64,000 bases of DNA, taken from contig NZ_JAUSWV010000002.1 of assembly GCF_030815485.1 (NCBI RefSeq), forward strand, positions 2,604,001-2,668,000. The letters run 5' to 3'. The notes under the pieces are model-generated. The model saw nothing but the letters and a program-made list of their open reading frames with translations, ran no database searches and was not told where the DNA came from. This stretch comes from Streptomyces rishiriensis. Its GTDB lineage: Bacteria > Actinomycetota > Actinomycetes > Streptomycetales > Streptomycetaceae. Position 1 is the first letter of the stretch, and each line of letters starts with the position of its first letter. Shown in pieces: positions 45,701-53,720 of this stretch. A program made the position numbers and the translations under genes.

Positions 45701-46651
45701 CCCGGCGGTCTCCGACGTCTCCGCGGTCTCGGCGGCTTCTGGGGTCTCTGCCGTCTCCGGCGTCACAGCAGTGTCTGGCGTCCCGTCGGCCTTCGGCGTC
45801 TCCGGCGTCTCCGGCGTCTCCGGCGTTTCCGGCGCCTTCGGCGTCTCGGCCGCCTTCGAGGTCTCCGGCGTCACGGCAGCCTCACCGGCCGAGTCCCACA
45901 TCCGCGCCGGCGGCGCCTTGAACACCGTGCGACCACTGCCGTCGACGGCCGCGAGGTTGCCCGCCGCACCCTCGCGGACGTCCAGCCCCTGAGCCTTCAG
46001 CCCGAAGGTGAGCTTCTTCAGCTCCTCGTTCGCCGCCGCCTCGGGTGTCTTCACCACGAACACCGGCTGGAAACTCTCCGGCGTCGCCGTCACTCGCAGA
46101 TCGACACCCGGCAGCACCTCCGCATATACGGCGCTCGAGCCATCCAATCGCGGGGCCGGAAGCTTTTCCGGCCATTCCAGTTCCAGCGAGTTGCCCTGGT
46201 CCTCGATCCGCGCCAGCGGCGCCTTGTCGCCCCCCGCCGAGAACGCGATCGACACGGCGGCGGCCTTCGGCCCCACCGAACCATCGGAACGTTTTTCCAG
46301 GGTCGCGTCCGGCGCCTGCCAGCCACCGCCCGCCCTGGCCACGCGTATCGGAACCGCCGACTGCTCCAGCGTGAAGGTGAACCCGTCGGGATTGGCGTAG
46401 ACCGTGGTCCGGTCCGTACGCTCCCCCGTCACCTCCACCCGCTGACCGGACTCCTCCGCCTCGGCCAGCGCCTGCTGACCCTCCGTCAGGGCCGCGGGAT
46501 CCGCCTCCGGGGAAGCTGCCGCAGCCTGCTGCGCGGGCAACGCCAGCATCCCCAGCAACACGGCCAACGCGGCCGTCGTCGCTCCCGTCCCCCTGCGTCT
46601 GCCGTGTCTACGGCGTCCGAACGCGCCTGGTCCACCCCGTGCCGAAAGCAC
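42776..46651 (-). CDS. Secreted LamG-domain protein, Rhs partner
   Basis: 1291 residues from GTG 46651 (GGGGGGCGGAG upstream). Signal sequence about residues 5-45 (TTAALAVLLGMLALPAQQ). A wall-spanning N-part is followed by a PETPETPETP low-complexity stretch (DNA about 45780-45880), a DNRLRE-like beta domain (LFIDPTVTWGESERTLL, LYFEFSPASLKGKKVLDATF), a fibronectin-like region, and two LamG jelly rolls in the last 450 residues (GSYTVAAWVRVDP, VHLYVNGTLQASVD; GSFTVTTLASLD, GTIGLYLGAVQNG). LamG domains bind glycans or proteins. It is the first gene before the Rhs gene, and such LamG/Rhs pairs recur in Streptomyces. A TTG at 46702 is in frame but overlaps the probable -10 box. Confidence 0.9.
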   Translation of the reverse strand: MLSARGGPGAFGRRRHGRRRGTGATTAALAVLLGMLALPAQQAAAASPEADPAALTEGQQALAEAEESGQRVEVTGERTDRTTVYANPDGFTFTLEQSAVPIRVARAGGGWQAPDATLEKRSDGSVGPKAAAVSIAFSAGGDKAPLARIEDQGNSLELEWPEKLPAPRLDGSSAVYAEVLPGVDLRVTATPESFQPVFVVKTPEAAANEELKKLTFGLKAQGLDVREGAAGNLAAVDGSGRTVFKAPPARMWDSAGEAAVTPETSKAAETPKAPETPETPETPETPKADGTPDTAVTPETAETPEAAETAETSETAGAQPQSVRAQVLGEEPVESSDPAEVAPSGSGLEPGQGDKVAKMDVAVTKDSLSVVPDTEMLTETDASAFPLFIDPTVTWGESERTLLRSDGYESYGWSNGDDDQGKGAGKCGTWNGYYCGPGYVQKLYFEFSPASLKGKKVLDATFRVTEPWAFQCDPRWVDLVRTNNISSATTWSSRPSELDLMVDRNVSAGRGSLCDPDAPDAPIEFNDNPDETNENLTSTVSNFAAGKFSRLTLEIKAHDESDPSAWKRFKNDAVLAVNFVGLPDKPSAVGIVTGSGTVCETAESDPAVVSDPTPALAATAQTKPGGEKDAQLRIAYDLDSKSGSTWVDTTPGNGDARPSTGYVGDNTKVTLTWSTLTDGTLYRYRSWVRSYYNGGASNLAGPSNATTTGWCYFKVDSSAPKAPSITVGSPYTACTANDCTAHGGPAVKGTFKFAPATGDTNVAYQYKLSSTAAWSPDQKGASVSVGITPTKAGTYRLYVRAKDNVSRYGAQSVVDFVVADGEKPVGQWQFGEADGTAVDSATWDGADNATPGGAAVRDDRGRRGLITRDAAGVPLATPVTDKGLALDGSTGYAATAGTVLDTAGSYTVAAWVRVDPASTKTVTVLSQSAATTSPFTKKYSPFIISYGGKWSMRVLGTDGAFHEAAAPNASPKGVWTYVAGVHDAVAKKVHLYVNGTLQASVDAGTAWHADGAFQIGRLLYADTYVDYFKGSIDEPTAWQRALSPEEIADDARALTSQGYAGVELVADWSADRGSGTAIADTTSGYGRSLTLGGGASLNGESIVLDGVDDAATAAGPVVDDTGSFTVTTLASLDATALAGKSVGYTGQVVGQRTADGSAWGFWYELTDKQTVLDEETLEEKTVPVGFWRFGRLNADGTFSAVASDEAAMVDGTVRMTGVFNAQDGTIGLYLGAVQNGDDQAFTAKIGSGDLAVGKDFAGNTWGHYLPGRVADVRLWAGAMAGSEQIEETVGD

Positions 46652-46696
46652 TGAACTCCGCCCCCCAGAGTCAGAAGATCTCGAAAAAGTAAGCGA

Positions 46697-46725
46697 ATTC
46701 AAACCCCTGTTTCACCCAGCGTCAA
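46697..46725 (-). promoter_or_regulatory. Probable promoter of the LamG/Rhs genes
   Basis: On the minus strand, TTGACG (46725-46720), 17 bases, TTGAAT (46702-46697). It lies 46 bp before GTG 46651, a normal leader length. The upstream 46726-46867 is AT-rich and shows no gene. Confidence 0.4.
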
Positions 46726-46867
46726 GGAAATATCGCTGTGCGCAATGGCCACTTGACACACCAAAGCCGGTCAACTGCCCCTTGGGAAATGCGCTGCCGA
46801 CTCATCAGCGTGCGCGCAAAGCACGAGAGGAAAGAGAGATGAAAGAAAGAGGAAAGGGAGAAAATCC

Positions 46868-47062
46868 TCAGCGATTGACAGCCATCACCACGTAGAGGCC
46901 CGCGATGGCCGCGAGCACGCAGACGACGGCCAGGACGATCAGCACGAGGCCGATCAGGCCGGTCGCGCCGGCGATCGCCATCCACCCGGCGCGTTCCGCG
47001 CGTTCGCCCCGCCGCACCGCGTCGCGGTAGTCACTGTCGTCGTTCCAGTCGCGATCAGTCAT
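46868..47062 (-). CDS. Small single-helix membrane protein
   Basis: 64 residues from ATG 47062 (GGGGGACC upstream). A charged N-terminal half (DRDWNDDSDYRDAVRRGERA) precedes one or two hydrophobic segments (WMAIAGATGLIGLVLIVLAV, CVLAAIAGLYVVMAV). No family recognised. It lies 66 bp beyond the stop of the GT87/PAP2 gene on the same strand. Confidence 0.65.
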   Translation of the reverse strand: MTDRDWNDDSDYRDAVRRGERAERAGWMAIAGATGLIGLVLIVLAVVCVLAAIAGLYVVMAVNR

Positions 47063-47128
47063 GGTCCCCCCGTATCCAGCCGCTGTCTGTCCCACTGTGC
47101 CGGTCGGGCCGATGCCCGGGAAGAGTGA

Positions 47129-49258
47129 TCACCTGGGTGCCGGGTCCTTCTCCGGCACACCGGGCGCCGCGGCCTCGACGGCCCGGTCCGCCGTCACCGC
47201 CGTCACCGCCGTCGCCGTCGCCGTCGCGAACCGTGCCCGCGGCCCCATGAAGAGGTACGACAGGCCGAAGCCGCCGCCCACCACCAGCGCGCCGCCGACC
47301 GCGTCCAGCACCCAGTGGTTGCCGGTCGCCACGATCGCCGACACCGTGAAGAACGGGTGCAGCAGGCCCAGCGCCTTCATCCACCACTTCGGGGCGACGA
47401 TCGCGATGACCAGCCCGCACCACAGGGACCAGCCGAAGTGCAGGGACGGCATCGCCGCGTACTGGTTGGTCAGCGCCGTCAGCGTCCCGTAGTCCGGCTT
47501 GGAGAAGTCCTGGACGCCGTGGACGGTGTCGATGACGCCCAGGTCCGGCATCAGGCGGGGCGGGGCCAGCGGGTAGAGCCAGAAGCCGACCAGGGCCAGC
47601 AGGGTCGCGAAGCCCAGGGAGGCGCGGGCCCAGCGGTAGTCGACCGGGCGGCGCCAGTACAGGAGGGCGAGGACCGACAGCGGCACCACGAAGTGGAAGG
47701 ACTCGTAGTAGAAGTCGAAGAAGTCCCGCAGCCACGCGACCTTGACCACCGCGTGGTTGGCCCAGTGCTCGATGTCGATGTGCAGGAAGCGTTCGATGTC
47801 GAGGATCTGCTGTCCGTGGGCTTCCGCCCGGACCCGGCCCGCGGAGTTCGAGCCGCCGGTCGCCGCCAGCCGGACCTGCTGGTACGCCGCGTACGTCACA
47901 CGGATCAGCAGGAGTTCCAGGAGCAGGTTGGGGCGGGTCAGGACCCGCTTCAGGAACGGCAGCAGCGGGACGTGCTTCCAGCGGGTGGGGACCGGCCGCG
48001 CGTACTCCGTCGGGACGGGCGTGCGGTAGTACGGGGAGGTGCGCGGCAGGAACGGGAGGACCGTGGCCGCCGCGATCGCCGCCAGCAGCACCGCGTTGTC
48101 GCGCAGCGGGTACAGGGCCGCCATGTTCGGCAGCATCATCTTCGCCGGGAGGGTCATCACCAGGATCACCGCCACCGGCCACACATAGCGGTCGGAGGCA
48201 CGCCTGCCGACCCGCCCCACCACGGCGAGCAGGACCCACAGCAGCTGGTGCTGCCAGCTCGTGGGCGAGACGACGATCGCCGCACAGCCCGTGAGGGCCA
48301 CCGCCAGCAGCAGCTGGCCGTCGCGGGCGTAGCGGACCGACCGGCGGACGCCCAGGACGGCGACTGCCGCGCCGAGCGACAGGAACAAGCCGATCTCCAG
48401 CGGGCCGGAGAGGCCGGAGCGGAGCAGGGCCCCGTGCAGGGACTGGTTGGCGAGCGCGTCGGCCTCGCCGCCGAGCCCGACACCCGCCATGTGGTGCACC
48501 CAGTAGGTGTACGAGTCGTGCGGCATCGCGGCCCAGGCGAGCACGGAGACCGCGGCGAACGAGGCGCCGGCGGAGGCCGCGGCGCGGCGGCGGCCGGTGA
48601 ACCACAGCAGCGCGGCGAAGAGCAGGACGGTGGGCTGGAGGGCCGCCGCCAGGCCGATCAGGGCGCCGGCCGCCCGCCAGTCCCGTGCGACGAAGCAGCC
48701 GAGCAGGACCAGCAGCACCGGGATGATGCTGGTCTGGCCGAGCCAGAGCGTGTTGCGCACCGGCAGCGACAGCATCAGCACGCTGATCGCGACGGGCGCG
48801 GCGAGCAGCGCCGTCCGTCTGCCGACCGGCTGGGGCAGCGCACGCGCCACGACGAGGCCGAGGACGGCGACCAGCAGCAGGGTGCCGAAGGTCCAGCCCC
48901 AGCCCAGGGCCTGTTCGGCCGCCCGGGTGAGGGGCTTGAGGACGAGCCCGCCGAAGGGCGTGCCCGTGAAGCGCGTGGAGTCGTAGAGCGAGCCGTTGAC
49001 GTGGAGCACGCCGTCAGGTCCGACCCAGGTCTCCAGGTCCGTCAGCCGTTCTCCGCGCGGGGTGCCGAGGACGACGGCCACCTGGCGTACGGCGAGGACC
49101 GCCGCCACCAGCCAGAGGCCGAGGCGGGCCGCTCGCAGACGCGCCCTCGTCGTGTCGGCCGCCGTCGACCCGAAGGCCTCCGCCGGCCGCCCGCTGTGCT
49201 CCGCATTCGCCACGCCTCGCCGGCCTCCCGCCGCGTTGGTCCCACGCGTCCCGTGCAC
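47129..49258 (-). CDS. Bifunctional GT87-like glycosyltransferase / PAP2 phosphatase membrane protein
   Basis: 709 residues, starting at GTG 49258 with GGTAGGAGA upstream. Residues about 40-390 form a polytopic GT-C domain of the GT87 group (mannosyltransferases using polyprenyl-phosphate sugars): DLETWVGPDGVLHVNGSLYD in the first periplasmic loop and ALAAALQPTVLLF. The second half (about 450-680) is PAP2-like, with AAMPSLHFGWSLW and ATGNHWVLDAVGG giving the catalytic histidines, and a conserved RYESFHFVVP-type helix (YYESFHFVVPLSV). It may build and dephosphorylate a lipid-linked sugar or inositol lipid at the membrane. Divergent from the DUF2330 gene. Confidence 0.9.
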   Translation of the reverse strand: MHGTRGTNAAGGRRGVANAEHSGRPAEAFGSTAADTTRARLRAARLGLWLVAAVLAVRQVAVVLGTPRGERLTDLETWVGPDGVLHVNGSLYDSTRFTGTPFGGLVLKPLTRAAEQALGWGWTFGTLLLVAVLGLVVARALPQPVGRRTALLAAPVAISVLMLSLPVRNTLWLGQTSIIPVLLVLLGCFVARDWRAAGALIGLAAALQPTVLLFAALLWFTGRRRAAASAGASFAAVSVLAWAAMPHDSYTYWVHHMAGVGLGGEADALANQSLHGALLRSGLSGPLEIGLFLSLGAAVAVLGVRRSVRYARDGQLLLAVALTGCAAIVVSPTSWQHQLLWVLLAVVGRVGRRASDRYVWPVAVILVMTLPAKMMLPNMAALYPLRDNAVLLAAIAAATVLPFLPRTSPYYRTPVPTEYARPVPTRWKHVPLLPFLKRVLTRPNLLLELLLIRVTYAAYQQVRLAATGGSNSAGRVRAEAHGQQILDIERFLHIDIEHWANHAVVKVAWLRDFFDFYYESFHFVVPLSVLALLYWRRPVDYRWARASLGFATLLALVGFWLYPLAPPRLMPDLGVIDTVHGVQDFSKPDYGTLTALTNQYAAMPSLHFGWSLWCGLVIAIVAPKWWMKALGLLHPFFTVSAIVATGNHWVLDAVGGALVVGGGFGLSYLFMGPRARFATATATAVTAVTADRAVEAAAPGVPEKDPAPR

Positions 49259-49549
49259 GAAGTCTCCTACCGCACCCTATGAGGCTCGCACCGCCCCCGG
49301 ACAGAGACGCAGGCCACCCCTGCTTCACCTGACGTCCGCTGTCCTTTTGTCCGGAAGACGATAGTGGTCCCGGGGCTCCGCCGTTTCCGCGGACCGGGAT
49401 GCGGGACGGTCAGGGAGCCGTCGAGGGGCGGGAATTGAAACAGGCCTCGAACGGAACGCGGGCTTCAGCCGTACCGTCGTTGCCGCCACAATGCGCCCTG
49501 GCGGGTACGGAGAGTGCGGGTACGGGGAGTGCTGGAGGGGATACGGGGC

Positions 49550-51136
49550 ATGGTCGGTTTCCTGCGGGGACGGCAGGCGCGGCGGAGGTGGTCACGCGGC
49601 CGGATCACGGGCGTGCTCCTGGCCCTGCTGGCGATCCAGCTCGGTTCGCTCGTCGCGCCGGCCTACGCGTGCGGCTGCGGTGCGCTGGTCCCCGGTGACC
49701 AGCGGCAGGTCGTGGTCGGCCGGGAGGTCTCCGCCGTGCGCTGGGACGGCGCGCAGGAACAGATCGTGATGCGGCTGACGGTCGACGGCGACGCCGACCG
49801 GGCCGCCTGGATCATGCCCGTGCCGCACCGGGCGACGGTCGGACTCGGCGATCCGGAGCTGTTCGACCAGCTCGCCGCGGCCACGGCCCCCGTGCACCGC
49901 ACCCGCCACCACTTCTGGCCGCAGGACGGCGACTGGCCGCTGACCACGGGCGGTGGCAGGGCGGGCCCGCCCCCGCCGGGAGCGCGACCCGGTGTCGGCG
50001 TGATCGGACGCGAGCGGCTCGGCCCGTTCGACGTGGCCCGGCTCACCGCCACCGACCCGGCCGGCCTCGACGACTGGCTGCGCGCCAACGACTTCGCCCT
50101 CCCCGATCGCCTCGAGACCGCGCTCCGGCCGTACGTCGACCGGCACTGGGAGTACGTGGCGGTCCGGCTGACCCCGGAGAGCGCCGGAACCGCGTTGCGC
50201 GGCGAGCTCGAGCCGCTGCACCTCACCTTCGCCACCGACCGCCTCGTCTACCCGATGCGGCTGTCCCGGCTGGCGGCCACCCCGCAGTCGCTCGGCCTGT
50301 ACGTCCTCGCCGCCCACCGCATGGAACCGGCCTCGCGGATCGGCGGCGACAGGCCGCGTGTGACGTTCGCCGGACCGCTCGGCGAGACGACCGGGCCGCT
50401 GGCCGCACTGGCGAAGGGCACGCCGTTCCTGACGGCCGTGGCCCAGGAGTTCCCGCGGCCTTCGCGGATCTCCGGGGACCATGAGCTGCGCCGGGCGGCG
50501 ACCGACACCGCGTACCGTCAGGTGATCTACGAGGACCGGCTGCTCGCGCTCGCCGGGGTCCCGGTGTGGCTGCTCACGGTCGTCGGCGGACTGGTCGTCC
50601 TGAACACGGTCGCGGTCGTGGTCGGGATCCGCTGGGGCCGGGCCCGCCAGGCGTCCCTGCCCCGCCCCCGCCATGCCTCGGGCTTCGCGCCGGCGATCCC
50701 TGCCGGGACCGTGCCCCCGGCATCGGCCCCGGCCCCGGCCCCAGCATCAGCTTGCGCATCGGCCTCGGCCTCGGCCGCGGGATCGGCCGGTGCGTCCGTC
50801 GCGTCGGCTGCGCCGGCCACCACCGGTGCGCCCCCCGTTCCTTCGCGGCCGCCGTCCCCGCGCCGCACTCCCCCTCGGCCCGCGCGGCCGCCCGCCCCCA
50901 CCGGTCCTCCCCCGGCCCCTCCCGCTCCGGTCGCCCCTCCGGCCCCGCCCGCCCGTCCCCCCGCTCCCGTTCCGCCGAAGCCGATCGCGCCGCCCCGGCC
51001 GCCCCCCGCGCCTTCCGCCCGCCCCACTCCGGCCACTCCGGCGACCTCGCCCGCGCCCCCCGAACCCCCCACGCCCCGCACGGCGCCTTCCCCGTCCTTG
51101 GCGCCCGGCGCCGGGCCCCCTGCGCCGAACGGCTGA
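49550..51136 (+). CDS. DUF2330 protein, membrane-anchored with long Pro-rich tail
   Basis: 528 residues from ATG 49550, with GGAGGGG 9 bases upstream (GTG 49514 also possible). A signal sequence ends at about 40, followed by the family mark YACGCGALVP. The DUF2330 domain (ALVPGDQRQVVVGREVSAVR, AAWIMPVPHRATVGLGDPEL) lies outside; a membrane helix at about 343-363 (VPVWLLTVVGGLVVLNTVAV) follows, then about 160 residues of Pro/Ala/Ser low complexity in the cytoplasm. Function unknown. Confidence 0.9.
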   Translation: MVGFLRGRQARRRWSRGRITGVLLALLAIQLGSLVAPAYACGCGALVPGDQRQVVVGREVSAVRWDGAQEQIVMRLTVDGDADRAAWIMPVPHRATVGLGDPELFDQLAAATAPVHRTRHHFWPQDGDWPLTTGGGRAGPPPPGARPGVGVIGRERLGPFDVARLTATDPAGLDDWLRANDFALPDRLETALRPYVDRHWEYVAVRLTPESAGTALRGELEPLHLTFATDRLVYPMRLSRLAATPQSLGLYVLAAHRMEPASRIGGDRPRVTFAGPLGETTGPLAALAKGTPFLTAVAQEFPRPSRISGDHELRRAATDTAYRQVIYEDRLLALAGVPVWLLTVVGGLVVLNTVAVVVGIRWGRARQASLPRPRHASGFAPAIPAGTVPPASAPAPAPASACASASASAAGSAGASVASAAPATTGAPPVPSRPPSPRRTPPRPARPPAPTGPPPAPPAPVAPPAPPARPPAPVPPKPIAPPRPPPAPSARPTPATPATSPAPPEPPTPRTAPSPSLAPGAGPPAPNG

Positions 51137-51225
51137 GAGCCCCGGCCGGGGATCCGCGGGGCGCGACTTAGCATGCCTGACTAGACACACCGCCGGATAT
51201 GTCAGGTACACGAGAGGCAGAGCGC

Positions 51226-51897
51226 ATGAGCGAGTCGCAGGCCTGGGACGCCGTCGACGCCTACTTCACCGACCATCTCGCCCCGGACGACGAGGTGACG
51301 GCCGCCGCACTGCGCGACAGCACGGCCGCCGGGCTGCCGCACATCAGCGTCACGGCGAACCAGGGCAAGCTGCTCCAGCTGCTTGCCGAGATCCAGGGGG
51401 CCCGGACGGTCCTGGAGATCGGCACGCTCGGCGGGTACAGCACGATCTGGCTGGCCCGCGCGCTCCCGGCCGACGGCCGGCTGATCTCGCTGGAGTACGA
51501 CCCCCGGCACGCGGAGGTCGCCACCCGCAACATCGCCCGCGCGGGCCTGGAGAAGCTGGTCGAGGTGCGGGTGGGGCCCGCCCTGGAGCTGCTGCCGCTG
51601 CTGGCCGACGAGAACCCGCCGCCCTTCGACCTCGTCTTCATCGACGCCGACAAGGTGAACAACGCCCACTACCTGGAGTGGGCGCTGAAACTCACGAGCG
51701 TGGGCAGTCTGATCGTCGTCGACAACGTCGTACGGGGCGGCCGGGTCGTGGACCCGGACACCGACGCGGGGGACGTGGTCGGCACCCGTGCCGCGCTCGA
51801 ACTGATCGGCTCGCATCCGAGGCTGAGCGGCACGGCCATCCAGACGGTCGGGGCGAAGGGCTACGACGGCTTCGCGCTGGCGCGCGTGCTGGCCTGA
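51226..51897 (+). CDS. O-methyltransferase (class I, catechol-type)
   Basis: 223 residues from ATG 51226 (an upstream ATG at 51199 is in frame). Methyltransf_3 motifs: VLEIGTLGGYSTIWLARAL, LEYDPRHAEVATRNI, FDLVFIDADKVNNAHYLEWA and LIVVDNVVRGGRVVDP; D in IDADK and the DN of VVDNV coordinate the divalent cation in this family. The substrate is probably a small catechol. Single gene. Confidence 0.93.
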   Translation: MSESQAWDAVDAYFTDHLAPDDEVTAAALRDSTAAGLPHISVTANQGKLLQLLAEIQGARTVLEIGTLGGYSTIWLARALPADGRLISLEYDPRHAEVATRNIARAGLEKLVEVRVGPALELLPLLADENPPPFDLVFIDADKVNNAHYLEWALKLTSVGSLIVVDNVVRGGRVVDPDTDAGDVVGTRAALELIGSHPRLSGTAIQTVGAKGYDGFALARVLA

Positions 51898-51924
51898 CCC
51901 GGCGGACCTTCCCCCCGGAAACTG

Positions 51925-52317
51925 TCACGCCTCGTGATAGAAGCCCACGTTGACGCTGCGCGGCCCGGTGCGGTCGAGGACGATGATCTCGCCGGAGCCG
52001 CCGCGCGCCAGCGGCACGGTCCCGCCGTAGGCGAGCGGTTGCGTGTACTCGCCGCTCACCAGCCGCACCTCGGAGGACGGCTCGTCCTGCGAGCCGCGCA
52101 GCCACGAGACCTGCCAGGCGCCCTCGGGGCCGCACAGGAACTCCAGGTGCACCCGGGAGACGAACAGCCAGTCGTCGGGGGTCGCGAGGCGGCAGACGGA
52201 CTTGTCCCGGCCCACCCGGAGCACGGCACCCGGGTCGCTGGGCGAGTCGGCCATCAGCATGCCGGCCGTGGCGCCCTCTTCCGTCCCGGAGACGGTGGCC
52301 ATGGTGAGTTCGAGCAC
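51925..52317 (-). CDS. FHA-domain protein
   Basis: 130 residues from GTG 52317 (AAGGGGAG 5 bases upstream). RVGRDKSVCRLATPDDWLFV and SRVHLEFLCGPEGAWQVSWL hold the phosphothreonine-binding Arg, Ser and His of an FHA domain; WLRGSQDEPSSEVRLVSG and GEIIVLDRT complete the sandwich. It could read a Ser/Thr kinase signal, perhaps the kinase at 17.6 kb. Stand-alone gene; convergent with the O-methyltransferase. Confidence 0.8.
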   Translation of the reverse strand: MLELTMATVSGTEEGATAGMLMADSPSDPGAVLRVGRDKSVCRLATPDDWLFVSRVHLEFLCGPEGAWQVSWLRGSQDEPSSEVRLVSGEYTQPLAYGGTVPLARGGSGEIIVLDRTGPRSVNVGFYHEA

Positions 52318-52434
52318 GTGCGCTCCCCTTGAGGTGTCTTTGACATGCCTGTCGGCGTCCTGGGTCCTAAGTGTGCTTGCACAGCGGCCGCATGATAAAT
52401 CGCCCGGCCCCACCGCGTCCGGCACAATGGACGC

Positions 52435-52887
52435 ATGACCGAGCGAAAGCCACCGGGTGTCCCGTTCGAGTCCTGGGTCGACAAGCAGATCCGCGACGCC
52501 GAGCGGCGCGGCGAGTTCGACGAACTGCCGGGCGCGGGGAAGCCGTTGCCCGCGGGTGCGGACACCGCGTACGACGAACTCTGGTGGATCAAGCGCAAGA
52601 TGGCCCGGGAGGGCCTCTCCGTCCTGCCGCCGACGCTCGCTCTGCGCAAGGAGGCGGAGGACGCGCTCGCGGCGGCCTACGCGGCGCCTTCGGAACGCCT
52701 CGTCCGGAAGATCGTCACGGACGTCAACGTCAAGCTGCGCGACATGATGTTCAAGCCGCCGCCCGGCCCCCCGCTGGGCATGAAGCCGTACGACGTCGAA
52801 GCGGTCGTACGGGAGTGGCGGGAGCGCCGGGCGGCGGCAGGCGGGTCGGCCGCGAGGGCCGAAGGGGCCGAGGGCTCAGAGGTGTAG
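52435..52887 (+). CDS. DUF1992 protein
   Basis: 150 residues. PPGVPFESWVDKQIRDAERR and FDELPGAGKPLP are the family signature shared with the DUF1992 region of DNAJC28; NVKLRDMMFKPPPGPP is the conserved end. No biochemical role is established. The ATG at 52435 has no strong ribosome site. The 3' end overlaps the convergent gene by 12 bp. Confidence 0.9.
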   Translation: MTERKPPGVPFESWVDKQIRDAERRGEFDELPGAGKPLPAGADTAYDELWWIKRKMAREGLSVLPPTLALRKEAEDALAAAYAAPSERLVRKIVTDVNVKLRDMMFKPPPGPPLGMKPYDVEAVVREWRERRAAAGGSAARAEGAEGSEV

Positions 52888-53715
52888 CAGCCGCTCGGTC
52901 AGTTCGCGGTAGTCCCGCAGGGCGAGCCGGAGCTGTTCGGTGTCGGTGGCCGTCCCAGCGGTCGCGGAGCGGTCCTTGCCGCCTTCCGCGCCCTGCCAGG
53001 ATCCGCGCAGGGTACGGCGTCGCCGGTCCACGGCGTCCGTGAAGCGTGCGGCGAGTTCCTCCAGCACCTGGTCGGCCTCCGCGACGGCGTCGCGCGGGCC
53101 GTCGACGAACCCGACGACCGCGTGCCGCATGCGGGAGGCGATCAGGTCGCACTCGTCACCGGGCAGCAGGGGCGTGCCGTGGCCGGTCTGCCGGCCGGCG
53201 GTGGCTGCCGTCGGCGCGCGGTCGGCGCCCGTGGCGTCGTCCACCGCGCCCCCGTCCCGGTGCCGGGGCTGTGCCCCGTCCTGCGAGGCGCTGAGCGGGC
53301 CTGCGTCGCGGCCCGCGCCGGCGGCCCGGCCGCGCGCCGTTCCGCCCGCACCGACGTCGGCGCCCAGCGGCGTCGGCTCCCCGGCGGCTGCCGTACCACG
53401 CGGCGCCGTCGACGTCCGTCCCCTCTCCCCCGGCGGGACGGCCTCGCCCGGCGCGGCGGTCCCGCCCGCCGGGGCGGCTTCACCGGGCAGTGCCGTCTCG
53501 CCCGGCCGTGCGGCCTGGCCGGCTCGCGCGGCCTTCGCGGACCGTGCGGCTTCGCCGGCCCGGACGGCCTCGGCGGCCTTCGCCGCGCGGGCTCGGTCGC
53601 TCGTCGGCCGGTGTTCGCCGGGGTTCACGCCGGGGACCGCTTCCTGGTCCGCAGCCGTGTCCCGCGTCGCGTCCCGTGACGTGTCCGGCGTCCTGTTCGG
53701 TGTCAGGTCGGTCAT
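52876..53715 (-). CDS. Ala/Gly/Pro-rich protein with C-terminal helical domain, paralogous to its neighbour
   Basis: 279 residues. The first 170 are disordered (EAARSAKAARAGQAARPGET and similar repeats). The last 95 form a helical domain: HAVVGFVDGPRDAVAEADQV, then LEELAARFTDAVDRRRRTLR and ALRDYRELTERLLHL. The upstream gene has the matching FVDSPQEAVTEADRLLAEVA, so both share this domain. No other family recognised. It starts 5 bp after the upstream gene's stop and is co-transcribed with it. Confidence 0.75.
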   Translation of the reverse strand: MTDLTPNRTPDTSRDATRDTAADQEAVPGVNPGEHRPTSDRARAAKAAEAVRAGEAARSAKAARAGQAARPGETALPGEAAPAGGTAAPGEAVPPGERGRTSTAPRGTAAAGEPTPLGADVGAGGTARGRAAGAGRDAGPLSASQDGAQPRHRDGGAVDDATGADRAPTAATAGRQTGHGTPLLPGDECDLIASRMRHAVVGFVDGPRDAVAEADQVLEELAARFTDAVDRRRRTLRGSWQGAEGGKDRSATAGTATDTEQLRLALRDYRELTERLLHL

Positions 53716-53720
53716 GGCGG

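Noticed and set aside
49420..49500. ECF-sigma (SigE/SigR-like) promoters with GGAAC or GGGAAT before the DUF2330 gene.
   Set aside because: No matching -10 element at the required spacing.
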